Source: CAYXVU01 sp964468725
Lineage (GTDB): Bacteria; Acidobacteriota; Blastocatellia; UBA7656
Direction of reading: 5' to 3'
Length of the DNA stretch: 25,146 bases
NCBI GenBank assembly: GCA_964468725.1
Contig: CAYXVU010000070.1
Location: 1-25,146, forward strand
The notes under the pieces: model-generated
The model's input: the letters and a program-made list of their open reading frames with translations, nothing else
Told to the model about the DNA's origin: nothing
Database searches by the model: none
Shown: piece after piece, positions 8,353-16,002 of the stretch
How the letters are laid out: the number at the start of each line of letters is the position of its first letter
Position numbering within the stretch: the stretch's first letter is position 1
Translations under genes and position numbers: made by a program

Positions 8353-8940
8353 CTAATGATTCTCTTGCGTGCCTGCGGCCAACCGCATCGCAGTTTTGGA
8401 ATCGGCGGCAAACTTCCGTTGCAAGGCGCGCGTGATCGGATAGCCTGCGCGCGCCAGCCAATGATGCGGACGCGAAAAAGCCAACAGATCGTACCACACA
8501 GAATCGTCCTCCTGATGCCATTCGATACTGAACCTCTCTTCGCCGCTCTCCGCATGTTCGTCGAGCGTGCCATAAGCAAAGCCGTATCTTCTCACAGACC
8601 CCTCTTCATCAAGCAAGTAGACAATGCGGCAGGCGTGCAAAGACCAGAAGCCGAAGTGTCTGGCCAACACGCCAACTTGTGTGCCGACCACAATCGGCGC
8701 ATTCGGCCAGCAGAGCGTGACCCAACCGATTGCAAACATCTGCCAGCGGCGCAGAGCGGCAACTGCCAAATCGAAGGTCTGCGCGCCGCTGCCCAACCGA
8801 ATGCGGTTGTGGTCAACTGTATAACCCGAAGGCAGCAGGCTGCGCGTTGCGCCGATGTCGGCATAAGAGAATTCAGTCTGCTGTTGGGCTGCCAAAAAAC
8901 GGTCAATGCTGGCTGCCGAAGGCTTACGGAAAAAGAACAT
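8353..8940 (-). CDS. DUF1990 family protein
   Basis: 195 residues from ATG 8940, with AAGGAG about 9 nt upstream. The sequence contains the features I associate with DUF1990: an early FSYADIGATR segment, a hydrophobic core around VGVLARHFGFWSLHACRIVYLL, then RYGFAYGTLDEHAESGEERF and a C-terminal FSRPHHWLARAGYPITR. There is no signal peptide, so it is probably cytoplasmic. Biochemical function is unknown. It is the first gene of the minus-strand cluster running down to 3196, and its promoter should lie in the 8941-9258 interval. Confidence 0.8.
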   Translation of the reverse strand: MFFFRKPSAASIDRFLAAQQQTEFSYADIGATRSLLPSGYTVDHNRIRLGSGAQTFDLAVAALRRWQMFAIGWVTLCWPNAPIVVGTQVGVLARHFGFWSLHACRIVYLLDEEGSVRRYGFAYGTLDEHAESGEERFSIEWHQEDDSVWYDLLAFSRPHHWLARAGYPITRALQRKFAADSKTAMRLAAGTQENH

Positions 8941-9258
8941 CTGCGCGCGCTCCTTGCTCGTCCATCATGCTGTCAAGCATAACAACCCGCGCGCGTTTCC
9001 GCATGACCATCTATCACTGTGCTCGATGCTGTAGTGACTGGTGGTCATACGATCTTCCAGCTTGAAGCGGTTGGCGAAAGCGGATAGGGATACATACAGA
9101 TGAGGCGAGTGGACATGGAGACGCCGGACCAACTATCGTTCGACTCTGATTATGGGGAAAGCCTTGAAGGCAACCTCTCTTACGCAGTTGCGTGCGGGCT
9201 TGGATTGCGGCACATTCGTTGTTCGGATCAAGATGGAGATGATAAAGAGAGGGTGCTG
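8941..9258. other. Divergent intergenic region
   Basis: This 318-bp stretch separates DUF1990 (minus) from the universal stress protein (plus) and should hold promoters for both. I see no clean -35/-10 pair on either strand. A short inverted repeat (ATGCT-GTCA-AGCAT) lies near 8966-8981. The frame of the stress protein is open back to an ATG at 9100, but those 53 residues do not resemble a Usp domain and the better ribosome site is at 9245-9252. Confidence 0.5.
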
Positions 9259-10131
9259 ATGAAATTACTGGTTGCCATAGACTCTTCTGCCGCCGCCGAT
9301 GTTGTCATCGAAGAGGTTGCCGCGCGCCCCTGGCCGGAAGGGACAGCGGCTAGAGTGCTCTATGTTTTAGACAACAGCAGCTACGAATCGGACTTCCTTG
9401 ATGTCGCCGCCTACGCCGAGCAGGTGGAGGGCGCGGCTAACGATTTTATCGAGTCAAAAGCAGAGCACATCGCTGCCGCTGGGCTCCGCACCGTCGCCGC
9501 CATCGTCAAAGGCTACCCGCGCACGACGATTGTTGAACAAGCGAAAGAGCACGGCGCGGACTTCATCTTTCTCGGTTCACGCGGCCACAATCCGCTGGCG
9601 GAGTTGCTGCTCGGCAGCGTGGCCAGCAGCGTCGTGCGCTTCTCGCCTTGCGCCGTTGAAGTCGTACGCGCTCCGAAGCGACAAAAAACAACCCCCGGAA
9701 CCGGCAAACGCATCTTGCTGGCGACCGACGGCTCGGCCTGTTCAGAAGTGGCTGTGCGTTCCGTAGCCGCGCGCCCCTGGCCGGAGGGCACACAGATGCG
9801 TGTTATCAGCATCGCCGATGTCTCCTTTCCCGAAGCCGCATGGTTCTTCAATCAAACGGTGATGGAAGAGTTGGAAGAGAAGCTCATTGCTAAAGCAAAA
9901 GAGGCGAGCAAAACCGCGCAACAGATTTTGCTTGAGGCCGGATGGCGAGCCAGCCATACGGTGCTGCGCGGACAGGCGAAGGCGCGCATCATTGAAGAGG
10001 CGAAAGAATGGGAGGCCGATTTGATCGTTGTCGGTTCACACGGCAAACGAGGGTTGGAACGTGCGCTGCGAGGTAGCGTCTCCGAATCGGTCGTCACCCA
10101 TGCGCCATGCTCTGTGGAGGTCATTCGCTGA
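9259..10131 (+). CDS. Tandem universal stress protein (two UspA domains)
   Basis: 290 residues from ATG 9259, where AAGAGAGG (9245-9252) lies 6 nt upstream. An alternative ATG at 9100 would add 53 unrelated residues. UspA proteins are cytoplasmic nucleotide-binding stress proteins. Domain 1 (1 to about 143) begins MKLLVAIDSS and has the ATP-binding pattern G106-x2-G109-x9-G119-S. Domain 2 (about 150-290) begins RILLATDGSA and repeats it at G259, G262 and G272. Both domains carry VAARPWPEGT, encoded by an identical 20-bp stretch (9319-9338 and 9766-9785), so the gene arose by internal duplication or is kept similar by conversion. Each domain looks able to bind ATP. It is monocistronic, ending at the terminator at 10169-10194. 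Confidence 0.9.
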   Translation: MKLLVAIDSSAAADVVIEEVAARPWPEGTAARVLYVLDNSSYESDFLDVAAYAEQVEGAANDFIESKAEHIAAAGLRTVAAIVKGYPRTTIVEQAKEHGADFIFLGSRGHNPLAELLLGSVASSVVRFSPCAVEVVRAPKRQKTTPGTGKRILLATDGSACSEVAVRSVAARPWPEGTQMRVISIADVSFPEAAWFFNQTVMEELEEKLIAKAKEASKTAQQILLEAGWRASHTVLRGQAKARIIEEAKEWEADLIVVGSHGKRGLERALRGSVSESVVTHAPCSVEVIR

Positions 10132-10168
10132 CCCGTTGTGAAAACAATCAGGTAGTCGGACAAAAGAG

Positions 10169-10194
10169 AAAGGCGGTCGGAAAAGACCGCCTTT
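10169..10194. terminator. Bidirectional intrinsic terminator
   Basis: AAAGGCGGTC (10169-10178) and GACCGCCTTT (10185-10194) form a perfect 10-bp stem with a 6-nt loop. On the plus strand it follows the universal stress protein. On the minus strand it lies just after the EF-hand gene, followed by a T-rich stretch (TTCTCTTTTG). Its A-tract and T-tract flanks fit termination in both directions. Confidence 0.85.
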
Positions 10195-10226
10195 CAAATT
10201 GCCGAGTGGACATAATGACGGATGAT

Positions 10227-10907
10227 CTATTGGCCGGAGGCAGGTTTTTGTTGCCGCGCTTTTTCCAGTTGTTTGAGCGCCTGCTCGGCCTCTTCTCTCG
10301 GAAGAAAACCGTCTTTGTTGAGGTCTAAGGATTTGAATAACCGCTCGTTGCCCATCTCTTCAGCCGTGATCTTGCCGTCTTTGTCTTTGTCATAGCGTGT
10401 AAAGAGCAGGTTGACATCCACGCCGCCAGTCGCTTGCGCCTGCACTTGCGGCATGACGCGGAAGAAGCCGTTGAGTTCCTCTTGTGACAGGTCGCCGCTC
10501 TTATCGCTGTCGAGCGCGTCAAAGAGTTGCAACAGGCGAGCAAACTCTTCGCGCGAGACCGTGTTGTTTTTGTCGCCGTCCATAAAGGTCTTCAACCGCT
10601 CGCCGGTGTTGGGACCGCCGCCGCCCGCCATCATTCGTTGGCGGGAACGCGCAAACTCGGCTTCGTCAATGAAGCCGTCTTTGTTTTCATCGAGGCGGTC
10701 AAAGAATTGCGCAGGCCCTTGAAACTCGTCTTTACTGATCTTCTTATCCTTGTTTTTATCCATCTCTTCGAAGGTCGGAAAGCGAAATTGCATCTGCGGG
10801 CCACCGCCGCCGGGCGGCATCGGTGGCGGCGCGTCTTGCGCGGCTGCGCTTAAGGCTGCGCCCGCCATCGTGATCGTAAACATCAAGAGTTTGAATACGG
10901 TTTTCAT
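10227..10907 (-). CDS. Exported protein with six EF-hand loops
   Basis: 226 residues. Residues 1-23 form a Sec signal peptide (LLMFTITMAGAALSAAAQ), followed by a Pro/Gly-rich linker. Six 12-residue EF-hand loops can be read: 50-61 (DKNKDKKISKDE), 73-84, 110-121, 133-144, 173-184 and 195-206 (DLNKDGFLPREE). All begin with Asp and end with Glu, as needed for Ca2+ binding. Loops 1 and 3 lack the usual Gly at position 6 (Lys and Asn instead), and loop 6 has Pro at position 9. The protein is probably a periplasmic or surface calcium-binding protein. It starts 49 bp after the TonB-dependent receptor gene on the same strand, with AAGGAG about 12 nt upstream of ATG 10907, so it is likely the last gene of the sigma-factor operon. 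Confidence 0.9.
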   Translation of the reverse strand: MKTVFKLLMFTITMAGAALSAAAQDAPPPMPPGGGGPQMQFRFPTFEEMDKNKDKKISKDEFQGPAQFFDRLDENKDGFIDEAEFARSRQRMMAGGGGPNTGERLKTFMDGDKNNTVSREEFARLLQLFDALDSDKSGDLSQEELNGFFRVMPQVQAQATGGVDVNLLFTRYDKDKDGKITAEEMGNERLFKSLDLNKDGFLPREEAEQALKQLEKARQQKPASGQ

Positions 10908-10956
10908 AGCTGCTTATGACTCCTTACTGATTGATCGGCAGTCTCACTCCTTAACG

Positions 10957-13887
10957 TTAGAACCGGAACGCGACGGATGCGTCAATGCGACGCGAACCAT
11001 CGTTGCCGCCAAACCCGCCAAATCCGCCACCGCTCGCTGTGCTGTTGGCCTGACCGAAACGCGGCGAGGTCAGCACGCCATTGAAGCGTCCAAGATTGAC
11101 GTGATTGAAGATATTGCTGAAGTTGACGGAGACGGTGACGCTGTATTTGTTGCGGCTGTCATTAAAGAATCCGCCCGGTCCGCCGAACCCGCCGCCTCCT
11201 CCTCGCATGACCGCCCCGCCGCCGAATCCGCCACCGCCACCGCGATTGCCGCTCGAACTGTTACCGCCGCGATTGCTGCTTTGATTGTTGCCGCCGCGCT
11301 GGTTCTGCCCCTGCCCGCCGCTCTGGTTGCCATTGCGCGCCGATTGACCGGGGAAGTTGCCCGCCGCCGGGCCGAACCCGAAGGTCTTCGAGATTCCCAG
11401 ATTCGCGCTGATGAGCCCCGGCCCGTCGCCGAAGTTGCGCGGGATGATGAGGTCGCCGATTTCCGGCGTCGGGTCGAAGATGCCGAAGCGTGTGGCGATG
11501 ACTCCGGCTTCGCCCAACCGGCCAAACGAAGGACGATCTGCAAACGACAAATCGCGGTTGTCGTCGCGGCCAGTGGTGATGTTGAACGGGCGTCCCGTGT
11601 TGCCGCGCAGGTAGGGCGTAACGCGCAAATTCCATGGCAGCGTCATTGAGCCGCTGACAAAGAATTGATGGCGCGCATCGAATCCGGCACGTCCGTATTC
11701 GTTGGTTAGATCGAAAGGATTGGCCGGTTGCGAACCCGCCCCATCCGTATCGCTCTTCGTCGAAGAGAGCGTGTAGAACCCGAACAGCGTCAATTTCGGA
11801 TTGAAATTGGTTCGCAAACTGAGGCGCAATTCGTGGCGATTGGAGAAGCCTGTTGACTCGTAGAGCAGGATCGCCCCTTGTCCGGGGAAGGGAAAGACCG
11901 GATCGCCGCTCGCACCGAGAGTCGGCGCGTTGATATTGCGCGAACGCAGAAGATGAACGCCGCGATTCCACGAATAGGTGGCCGATCCGAACAATTTCCA
12001 TGGCAGTTGTCGCTCATAGCCGATGGTCGTATTGATCGAATACGGCATGTTTAAATCTTCCGCTTTCTCGCGGATGGTCGAAGGCCGCGCCGTACCGCCG
12101 GGATTGGTCGGCACATCGGGGAAGAAGTTCGGATTGGTAATGGTGAACTGCAATTGCCGCGTGCCGTCAAAGCGAATGGTGTCGAAGGTGATGCCGTTGT
12201 CAACGCGGTTATAGAAGACCCCTGCGCCGCCGCGCACCGTACCCTTGCCGTCTTTTTGCGCCCACACGATGCCGAAGCGCGGCGCAACGTTAAGCTTATC
12301 TTGCAAATTAGTTTGAAACTCGGAACGCAAGCCGTAGGAGAGGGTCAGGCGATTGGAGACGCGCCAGTCGTCTTGCAGGAAGAAGCCAGTTTCCCATTGA
12401 TTCAAGCTGATGAAGGGGTCGCCGCGATTGATCGAAAACTGCGACGGGCGCGCGCCCGCATCGCCGCGCAGGACTCTGCGATACTGCTCTAGCGACGAGA
12501 AGGTGAAACTGCCGCCGAAGTTGGAGCGATTGATATTTTCCAGTTGCGTCACTTCGGCGCGCACGCCGAGTTTGATCGTGTGTTTGTTGTGCGTATAGGT
12601 CAGATTGTTGGTGAAGTCCAGATTGTCGGTTGAGCTATCGAGAAAGAGCGAACCTTGATTGCCGCCCGCGTTGAAGGCATCAAGCACTGTGATGGCGACG
12701 GCGTCGGTTAAGGCGCGCGAGTTGTTGCTGCGCCGACTGAGTTGCAACCGCGCTTCGTTGACGGCGCGCTCAGTCGCGATGGTGGTCAGCGAAAAGCGCA
12801 CCGTATCTTCGCGGGTTTCCCGGTTGAAAGCGCGTTCCGGCAACGACAACTCGTCCAACCCCTGATTTTCGGCGTTACTCTTCGAGATGCGATAGCCGAG
12901 ACCGATGGTGTGCTTTTTGGTCGCCAGAAAATCAGTGCGAATTTCGAAGTTGGTATTCGTCCGCGGAGTCAACACGGTGGTGACGAAGGGCTCGGTAGCA
13001 AAGGTTTGTGGATTGACCGTGAGCGCATTGACGAAGACATTCTCTTCGGCAGCCCGCCGATCAACATTGATAAAAAAGCCCCAGCGATTGCGAATGATGG
13101 GCCCGGTGAAACTGCCGTTATAGTTGCGATTTTGCGTCGGCGCTTTAATATCAGCAAAGGCGTTGCGGGCGTTGAGCGATTCATCATTGAAATTAAACCG
13201 GAAACTGCCGTGAAAGGTATCCGACCCCGGCTTGGTGACGATTTCGATGCGCGAGAATCCCGGCTCGGAAAATTCCGCCGCAAACGGATTCGAATTGATG
13301 CGAATCATCTGAATAGACTCTTTCGGCGGCAACTGACCGCGCTCGCGGAACCCGCCGACATAGACCGCCGCATCGTCGCCCGCACCGGCACCGGCCATCT
13401 GTCGCAAGGTGTTTAAGAGTTCATCCGGGTCATCGGGCAACGCTTCCAACTCTTTGGCCGTCAAGGTCACAGCAGAGAGGTTCTTATCCGGTTCGGCGGA
13501 GATGGCCGCCTCAGTGTCTTTCACTTCGACCTGCTCGGCGATAAAGACTTTCAGTACGACATCAAACGGCGCGCGCGGCCTGCCGGTCAGATCAATCTGT
13601 TCGCTGAAGGCCGCAAAGCCTTCGGCCTCGACGGTGAGGGTATAGATGCCTGGCTTGACGCCGATAAAGCGATATTGCCCCTTCTCATCGGTCTGTGTGG
13701 TGTACTTATTGCCTTTGCCGTCATCAAGGACGACGGGGATGGCGACCATATAGGCGCGGGTTTCATCCAACACTGTGCCGCGCAATTCAGCGGCCCCCTG
13801 CGGCTCATTATCATTTCCGGCAGCAAGTGTAGTGAGTGGCGTAGCGAGCAAAATGAGCGTGAGCAGTATAACGAGATATTTTTTCAT
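10957..13887 (-). CDS. TonB-dependent receptor, Oar-like, with carboxypeptidase-regulatory-like N-domain
   Basis: 976 residues. A signal peptide (1-22, ending LAA) directs export. Residues about 36-115 are a carboxypeptidase-regulatory-like beta-sandwich (LRGTVLDE...GQYRFIGVKPGIYTLTVEAEGF), then a plug region (about 140-235, with VYVGGFRERGQLPPKE and RIEIVTKPGSDTFHGSF), then a large beta-barrel ending in the outer-membrane signature ASVAFRF with C-terminal Phe. Proteins of this kind span the outer membrane and take up or export large ligands. I see no clear TonB box, and the ligand is unknown. Residues about 839-909 are a Gly/Asn/Ser-rich low-complexity insertion (NQSGGQGQNQRGG...GGGGGFGGG), with a second Gly patch at about 951-965. 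Both lie near the last barrel strands. The gene sits 90 bp after the LTxxQ gene and 49 bp before the EF-hand gene. Its ribosome site is weak (GGAAAG). Confidence 0.88.
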   Translation of the reverse strand: MKKYLVILLTLILLATPLTTLAAGNDNEPQGAAELRGTVLDETRAYMVAIPVVLDDGKGNKYTTQTDEKGQYRFIGVKPGIYTLTVEAEGFAAFSEQIDLTGRPRAPFDVVLKVFIAEQVEVKDTEAAISAEPDKNLSAVTLTAKELEALPDDPDELLNTLRQMAGAGAGDDAAVYVGGFRERGQLPPKESIQMIRINSNPFAAEFSEPGFSRIEIVTKPGSDTFHGSFRFNFNDESLNARNAFADIKAPTQNRNYNGSFTGPIIRNRWGFFINVDRRAAEENVFVNALTVNPQTFATEPFVTTVLTPRTNTNFEIRTDFLATKKHTIGLGYRISKSNAENQGLDELSLPERAFNRETREDTVRFSLTTIATERAVNEARLQLSRRSNNSRALTDAVAITVLDAFNAGGNQGSLFLDSSTDNLDFTNNLTYTHNKHTIKLGVRAEVTQLENINRSNFGGSFTFSSLEQYRRVLRGDAGARPSQFSINRGDPFISLNQWETGFFLQDDWRVSNRLTLSYGLRSEFQTNLQDKLNVAPRFGIVWAQKDGKGTVRGGAGVFYNRVDNGITFDTIRFDGTRQLQFTITNPNFFPDVPTNPGGTARPSTIREKAEDLNMPYSINTTIGYERQLPWKLFGSATYSWNRGVHLLRSRNINAPTLGASGDPVFPFPGQGAILLYESTGFSNRHELRLSLRTNFNPKLTLFGFYTLSSTKSDTDGAGSQPANPFDLTNEYGRAGFDARHQFFVSGSMTLPWNLRVTPYLRGNTGRPFNITTGRDDNRDLSFADRPSFGRLGEAGVIATRFGIFDPTPEIGDLIIPRNFGDGPGLISANLGISKTFGFGPAAGNFPGQSARNGNQSGGQGQNQRGGNNQSSNRGGNSSSGNRGGGGGFGGGAVMRGGGGGFGGPGGFFNDSRNKYSVTVSVNFSNIFNHVNLGRFNGVLTSPRFGQANSTASGGGFGGFGGNDGSRRIDASVAFRF

Positions 13888-13977
13888 GATCGTAATTCTT
13901 TCCGATACCGGAGTCAGTTCCAGGAAATTCCAATTCCTTCGCTTCGTCTGTGTCCACTGGGTTTGTCAGAGGGGCAA

Positions 13978-14409
13978 CTACTTTTTCCGTTTCTCGCGCA
14001 TCTCCTGACGCTTTTGATCGTACTCTTGCAGAATCTTTTCAAATTCGGGCATCTGTTCGGAGGTGAGTACTTGACGCATCTTTTCGCGCCCTTGTTGTCG
14101 CGCTTCGTTAAAGCGGTGATCGAACTCTTTGAGCTTGGGTTCGTTGTCCATATCGGTGCGAATGGCGCGATAGTTTTCGAACGTGCCATCGAGAATCTCT
14201 CGAATTTGCATCTGTTGCGCTTCCGTCAGATGCAGCCGATCCGTCAAATTCTTCAAGATGACGACGCGCGGCGGCGGCTGATTTTCGGGGTTGCTGTTGG
14301 TCAGCCTTTGATACAGATTCATAGATAACGCGCCGACCGCGATGCCGATGACGAAGACGGTCAAGACCACCAGTCGCGCTTTGTTGTGGTTAAGATTTCT
14401 ACTCTCCAT
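13978..14409 (-). CDS. Membrane-anchored LTxxQ (Spy/CpxP/CnrX-like) periplasmic sensor protein
   Basis: 143 residues. One membrane helix (about 12-31, LVVLTVFVIGIAVGALSM) would anchor an otherwise periplasmic helical domain. Two LTxxQ motifs, LTEAQ (61-65) and LTSEQ (115-119), are the hallmark of the Spy/CpxP/CnrX group, which act as envelope chaperones or stress/metal sensors. A charged, coiled-coil-like C-terminus (residues about 120-143) follows. ATG 14409 lies 3 bp after the anti-sigma stop, and its ribosome site (GAGGAG) is within the last codons of that gene, so translation is probably coupled. In CnrYXH-type systems a CnrX-like protein controls an anti-sigma/sigma pair. The gene order here allows the same logic, but that is inference. 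Confidence 0.8.
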   Translation of the reverse strand: MESRNLNHNKARLVVLTVFVIGIAVGALSMNLYQRLTNSNPENQPPPRVVILKNLTDRLHLTEAQQMQIREILDGTFENYRAIRTDMDNEPKLKEFDHRFNEARQQGREKMRQVLTSEQMPEFEKILQEYDQKRQEMREKRKK

Positions 14410-14412
14410 CTC

Positions 14413-14943
14413 TTACTCCTCTACAGCGACTAAGGTTTCCAGCACATCGTCACGGGTGGGCGCCGGATAGTCATACATATCGTTGAACATCACTTTATCG
14501 CGCGGTCGCATCACAGCGGCCTGTGAGCCAGAGGGGCTTTGTTTCCAAAGCAGCGTCGCGCCCAAAATCAGCAACAACAAAAGAGCCATCGCCGGAATCA
14601 ACTGCCGGGCCGTCATCCGCAATGCTGCTGCCCATGAATCTTCATTGACAGCAATTGGCAAGCGCGCCGCCTCGCCGCGTGCAAGACGCGCCTTCAGGGC
14701 GACGAAGAACGTCTCATCAGGGCGGAACGATTCGGGTGCAGCGGCCAGATCGAGCGCCGTGCGGCTCAAGGCAAGCAAGCGGTATTCGGAAGCGCAACGG
14801 GCACAGGACTGCATGTGCTGCGCGATGGCTTGATGCTGAGCGTCGTACACCCTGTTAACCGCTTGCGCCTGTGCGAAAGCGCGCAACTGTTTGCGGACGC
14901 TGCGGCAGTTCGGGGTAGTTTGATTATGATGTTGTCGGCTCAT
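14413..14943 (-). CDS. Zinc-finger (ZAS) transmembrane anti-sigma factor
   Basis: 176 residues from ATG 14943, preceded by GGAG at 6 nt. An in-frame GTG at 14955 would add four residues but has a poorer site. The N-terminal cytoplasmic part has the anti-sigma zinc motif: C13, then H43-x3-C47-x2-C50 (QHMQSCARC). A single membrane helix follows (about 116-134, LIPAMALLLLLILGATLLW), then a short periplasmic tail of about 40 residues rich in acidic and Pro residues (DMYDYPAPTRDD). Such proteins hold an ECF sigma factor inactive at the membrane until a signal releases it. The sigma gene directly upstream ends 15 bp before this start. It is transcribed together with sigma and the LTxxQ protein. Confidence 0.87.
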   Translation of the reverse strand: MSRQHHNQTTPNCRSVRKQLRAFAQAQAVNRVYDAQHQAIAQHMQSCARCASEYRLLALSRTALDLAAAPESFRPDETFFVALKARLARGEAARLPIAVNEDSWAAALRMTARQLIPAMALLLLLILGATLLWKQSPSGSQAAVMRPRDKVMFNDMYDYPAPTRDDVLETLVAVEE

Positions 14944-14958
14944 CAGCAACTCCACTTC

Positions 14959-15696
14959 TCAGGGTTTACTCTTTTGTTTTCTCTCCGCGCTCAAGAGCAA
15001 GCGTTTCATCTCGGCTCTGAGCACCCGTCGCGCCCGAAACGCGCGAACCTTAATTTTTGATTGACCCCACCCTGTCATATCGGCAATGTCTTTGACCGAA
15101 TACCCGTCCCGATCCATCAAGACCAGCACGATGCGGTCTTCCGGGTCGAGTTTGGCAAGCAACCGTTCGGAGATTTGTTGCGCCTCGCGTTTGCGTTCTT
15201 CGCTGGCGTGACGCTCGCGCGCCGCCTCCAGCATCTGCAACTCGAACCAGTCGTCTTCCGGTTCGCCTTCGCGCGCCACCTGATACTCAGCGCGTCGCCG
15301 TTGCGCACGCAGATGATCATAACAGGCATTGACGGTGATCTTCGCAACCCATGCTTCGAAGGAACGCCCCAGCGTGAAACTGGCCAGCGAGAAATAGGCT
15401 TTGGCGAAGACCTCCTGCGCGATGTCTTCCACCAAATCACGGCGGCGAAAGAAACTGCTGACGATGCTGAAGACGCGTGGACTGTGGCGGCGTACCAGCG
15501 CTTCAAAAGCGTCATGGTCGCCCGCCAGCGTTCGCCGGATGAGGTCGTCTTCTTCCGAGCGATCTACCGTGCCATGTTCGGCGCGTTCGATTTCAGCAAG
15601 CGCAGTGCCTTCTGTAGGGCTGCCTGCCTCGCTTCGCGCGGATGGTTGGCCACCAGGTTCATTCGCTTGCGGGTTAGTTTTCGGGTCGCCTTGCAA
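14959..15696 (-). CDS. ECF-type RNA polymerase sigma factor
   Basis: 245 residues. Region sigma2 spans about 54-125 (FEALVRRHSPRVFSIVSSF, then DLVEDIAQEVFAKAY at 87-101, the -10-recognising part). Region sigma4 spans about 172-228 with a helix-turn-helix (YSVKDIADMTGWGQSKIKVRAFRAR, given here in two parts: YSVKDIADMTGW and GQSKIKVRAFRAR). The first 50 residues form an unusual hydrophilic Pro/Glu/Gly-rich extension. No ATG or GTG is in frame before sigma2, and an in-frame TAA lies further upstream, so TTG 15696 is the only plausible start. It sits inside a 10-bp palindrome, CCTTGCAAGG (15689-15698). GGAACC, similar to ECF -35 elements, occurs at 15706-15711 but is too close to the start to serve this gene. 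The gene leads the operon with its anti-sigma factor. Confidence 0.9.
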   Translation of the reverse strand: MQGDPKTNPQANEPGGQPSARSEAGSPTEGTALAEIERAEHGTVDRSEEDDLIRRTLAGDHDAFEALVRRHSPRVFSIVSSFFRRRDLVEDIAQEVFAKAYFSLASFTLGRSFEAWVAKITVNACYDHLRAQRRRAEYQVAREGEPEDDWFELQMLEAARERHASEERKREAQQISERLLAKLDPEDRIVLVLMDRDGYSVKDIADMTGWGQSKIKVRAFRARRVLRAEMKRLLLSAERKQKSKP

Positions 15697-15942
15697 GGTT
15701 AAAACGGTTCCACTGTACAGGGTTTTAATCCCGACCCGTGCTGCATCGGGTTGACGAGGATTTTATCTCATCCGAAGCAAGACTAACGTAATTCGCTCCG
15801 CTTTGTTCAGCTTTTTCATCAACCACTGTTTCAGCCTGCGTTATGGAGCAGAACAAATCGCATTGCCAAAGATCATCGTGATGCCGAAACGCATCGGCTC
15901 ACATCAGTTTAGACGATGCTGAAAAGGGGAGGGTTACGATTA

Positions 15943-15960
15943 TTTTTGCAAGTTTTTGCA
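15943..15960. repeat. Tandem octamer TTTTTGCA, 10-bp period
   Basis: TTTTTGCA occurs at 15943-15950 and 15953-15960. The copies are one helical turn apart and just upstream of the candidate -35 element for the gene at 16023. The spacing suits binding of a regulator to one face of the DNA. Two copies of a low-complexity octamer could also be chance. Confidence 0.3.
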
Positions 15961-15972
15961 GCCCCTTGCCAT

Positions 15973-16002
15973 TGGCCATCGGCGCAGGGCTTCCGCTACA
16001 AT
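15973..16002 (+). promoter_or_regulatory. Candidate sigma70-like promoter for the winged-helix gene
   Basis: TTGGCC (15973-15978) and TACAAT (15997-16002) are 18 bp apart. The -10 lies in GCTACAAT, the same octamer as in the promoter at 870-897. The leader would be only about 14 nt, with GGCGAGCG as a weak ribosome site. Confidence 0.4.

Noticed and set aside
9100..9258. N-terminal extension of the universal stress protein
   Set aside because: The 53 residues do not resemble a Usp domain, and a better ribosome site precedes the ATG at 9259.
10750..11649. Long plus-strand open frame (299 codons) across the EF-hand and receptor genes
   Set aside because: It is antisense to two well-supported genes, and its Ala/Arg-rich sequence is what the Gly-rich receptor insertion yields in reverse.
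1026..15983. Shared 14-mer CATTGGCCATCGGC at 1026-1039 and 15970-15983
   Set aside because: About one exact 14-base match is expected by chance in a window of this length, and its position relative to the two candidate promoters differs.
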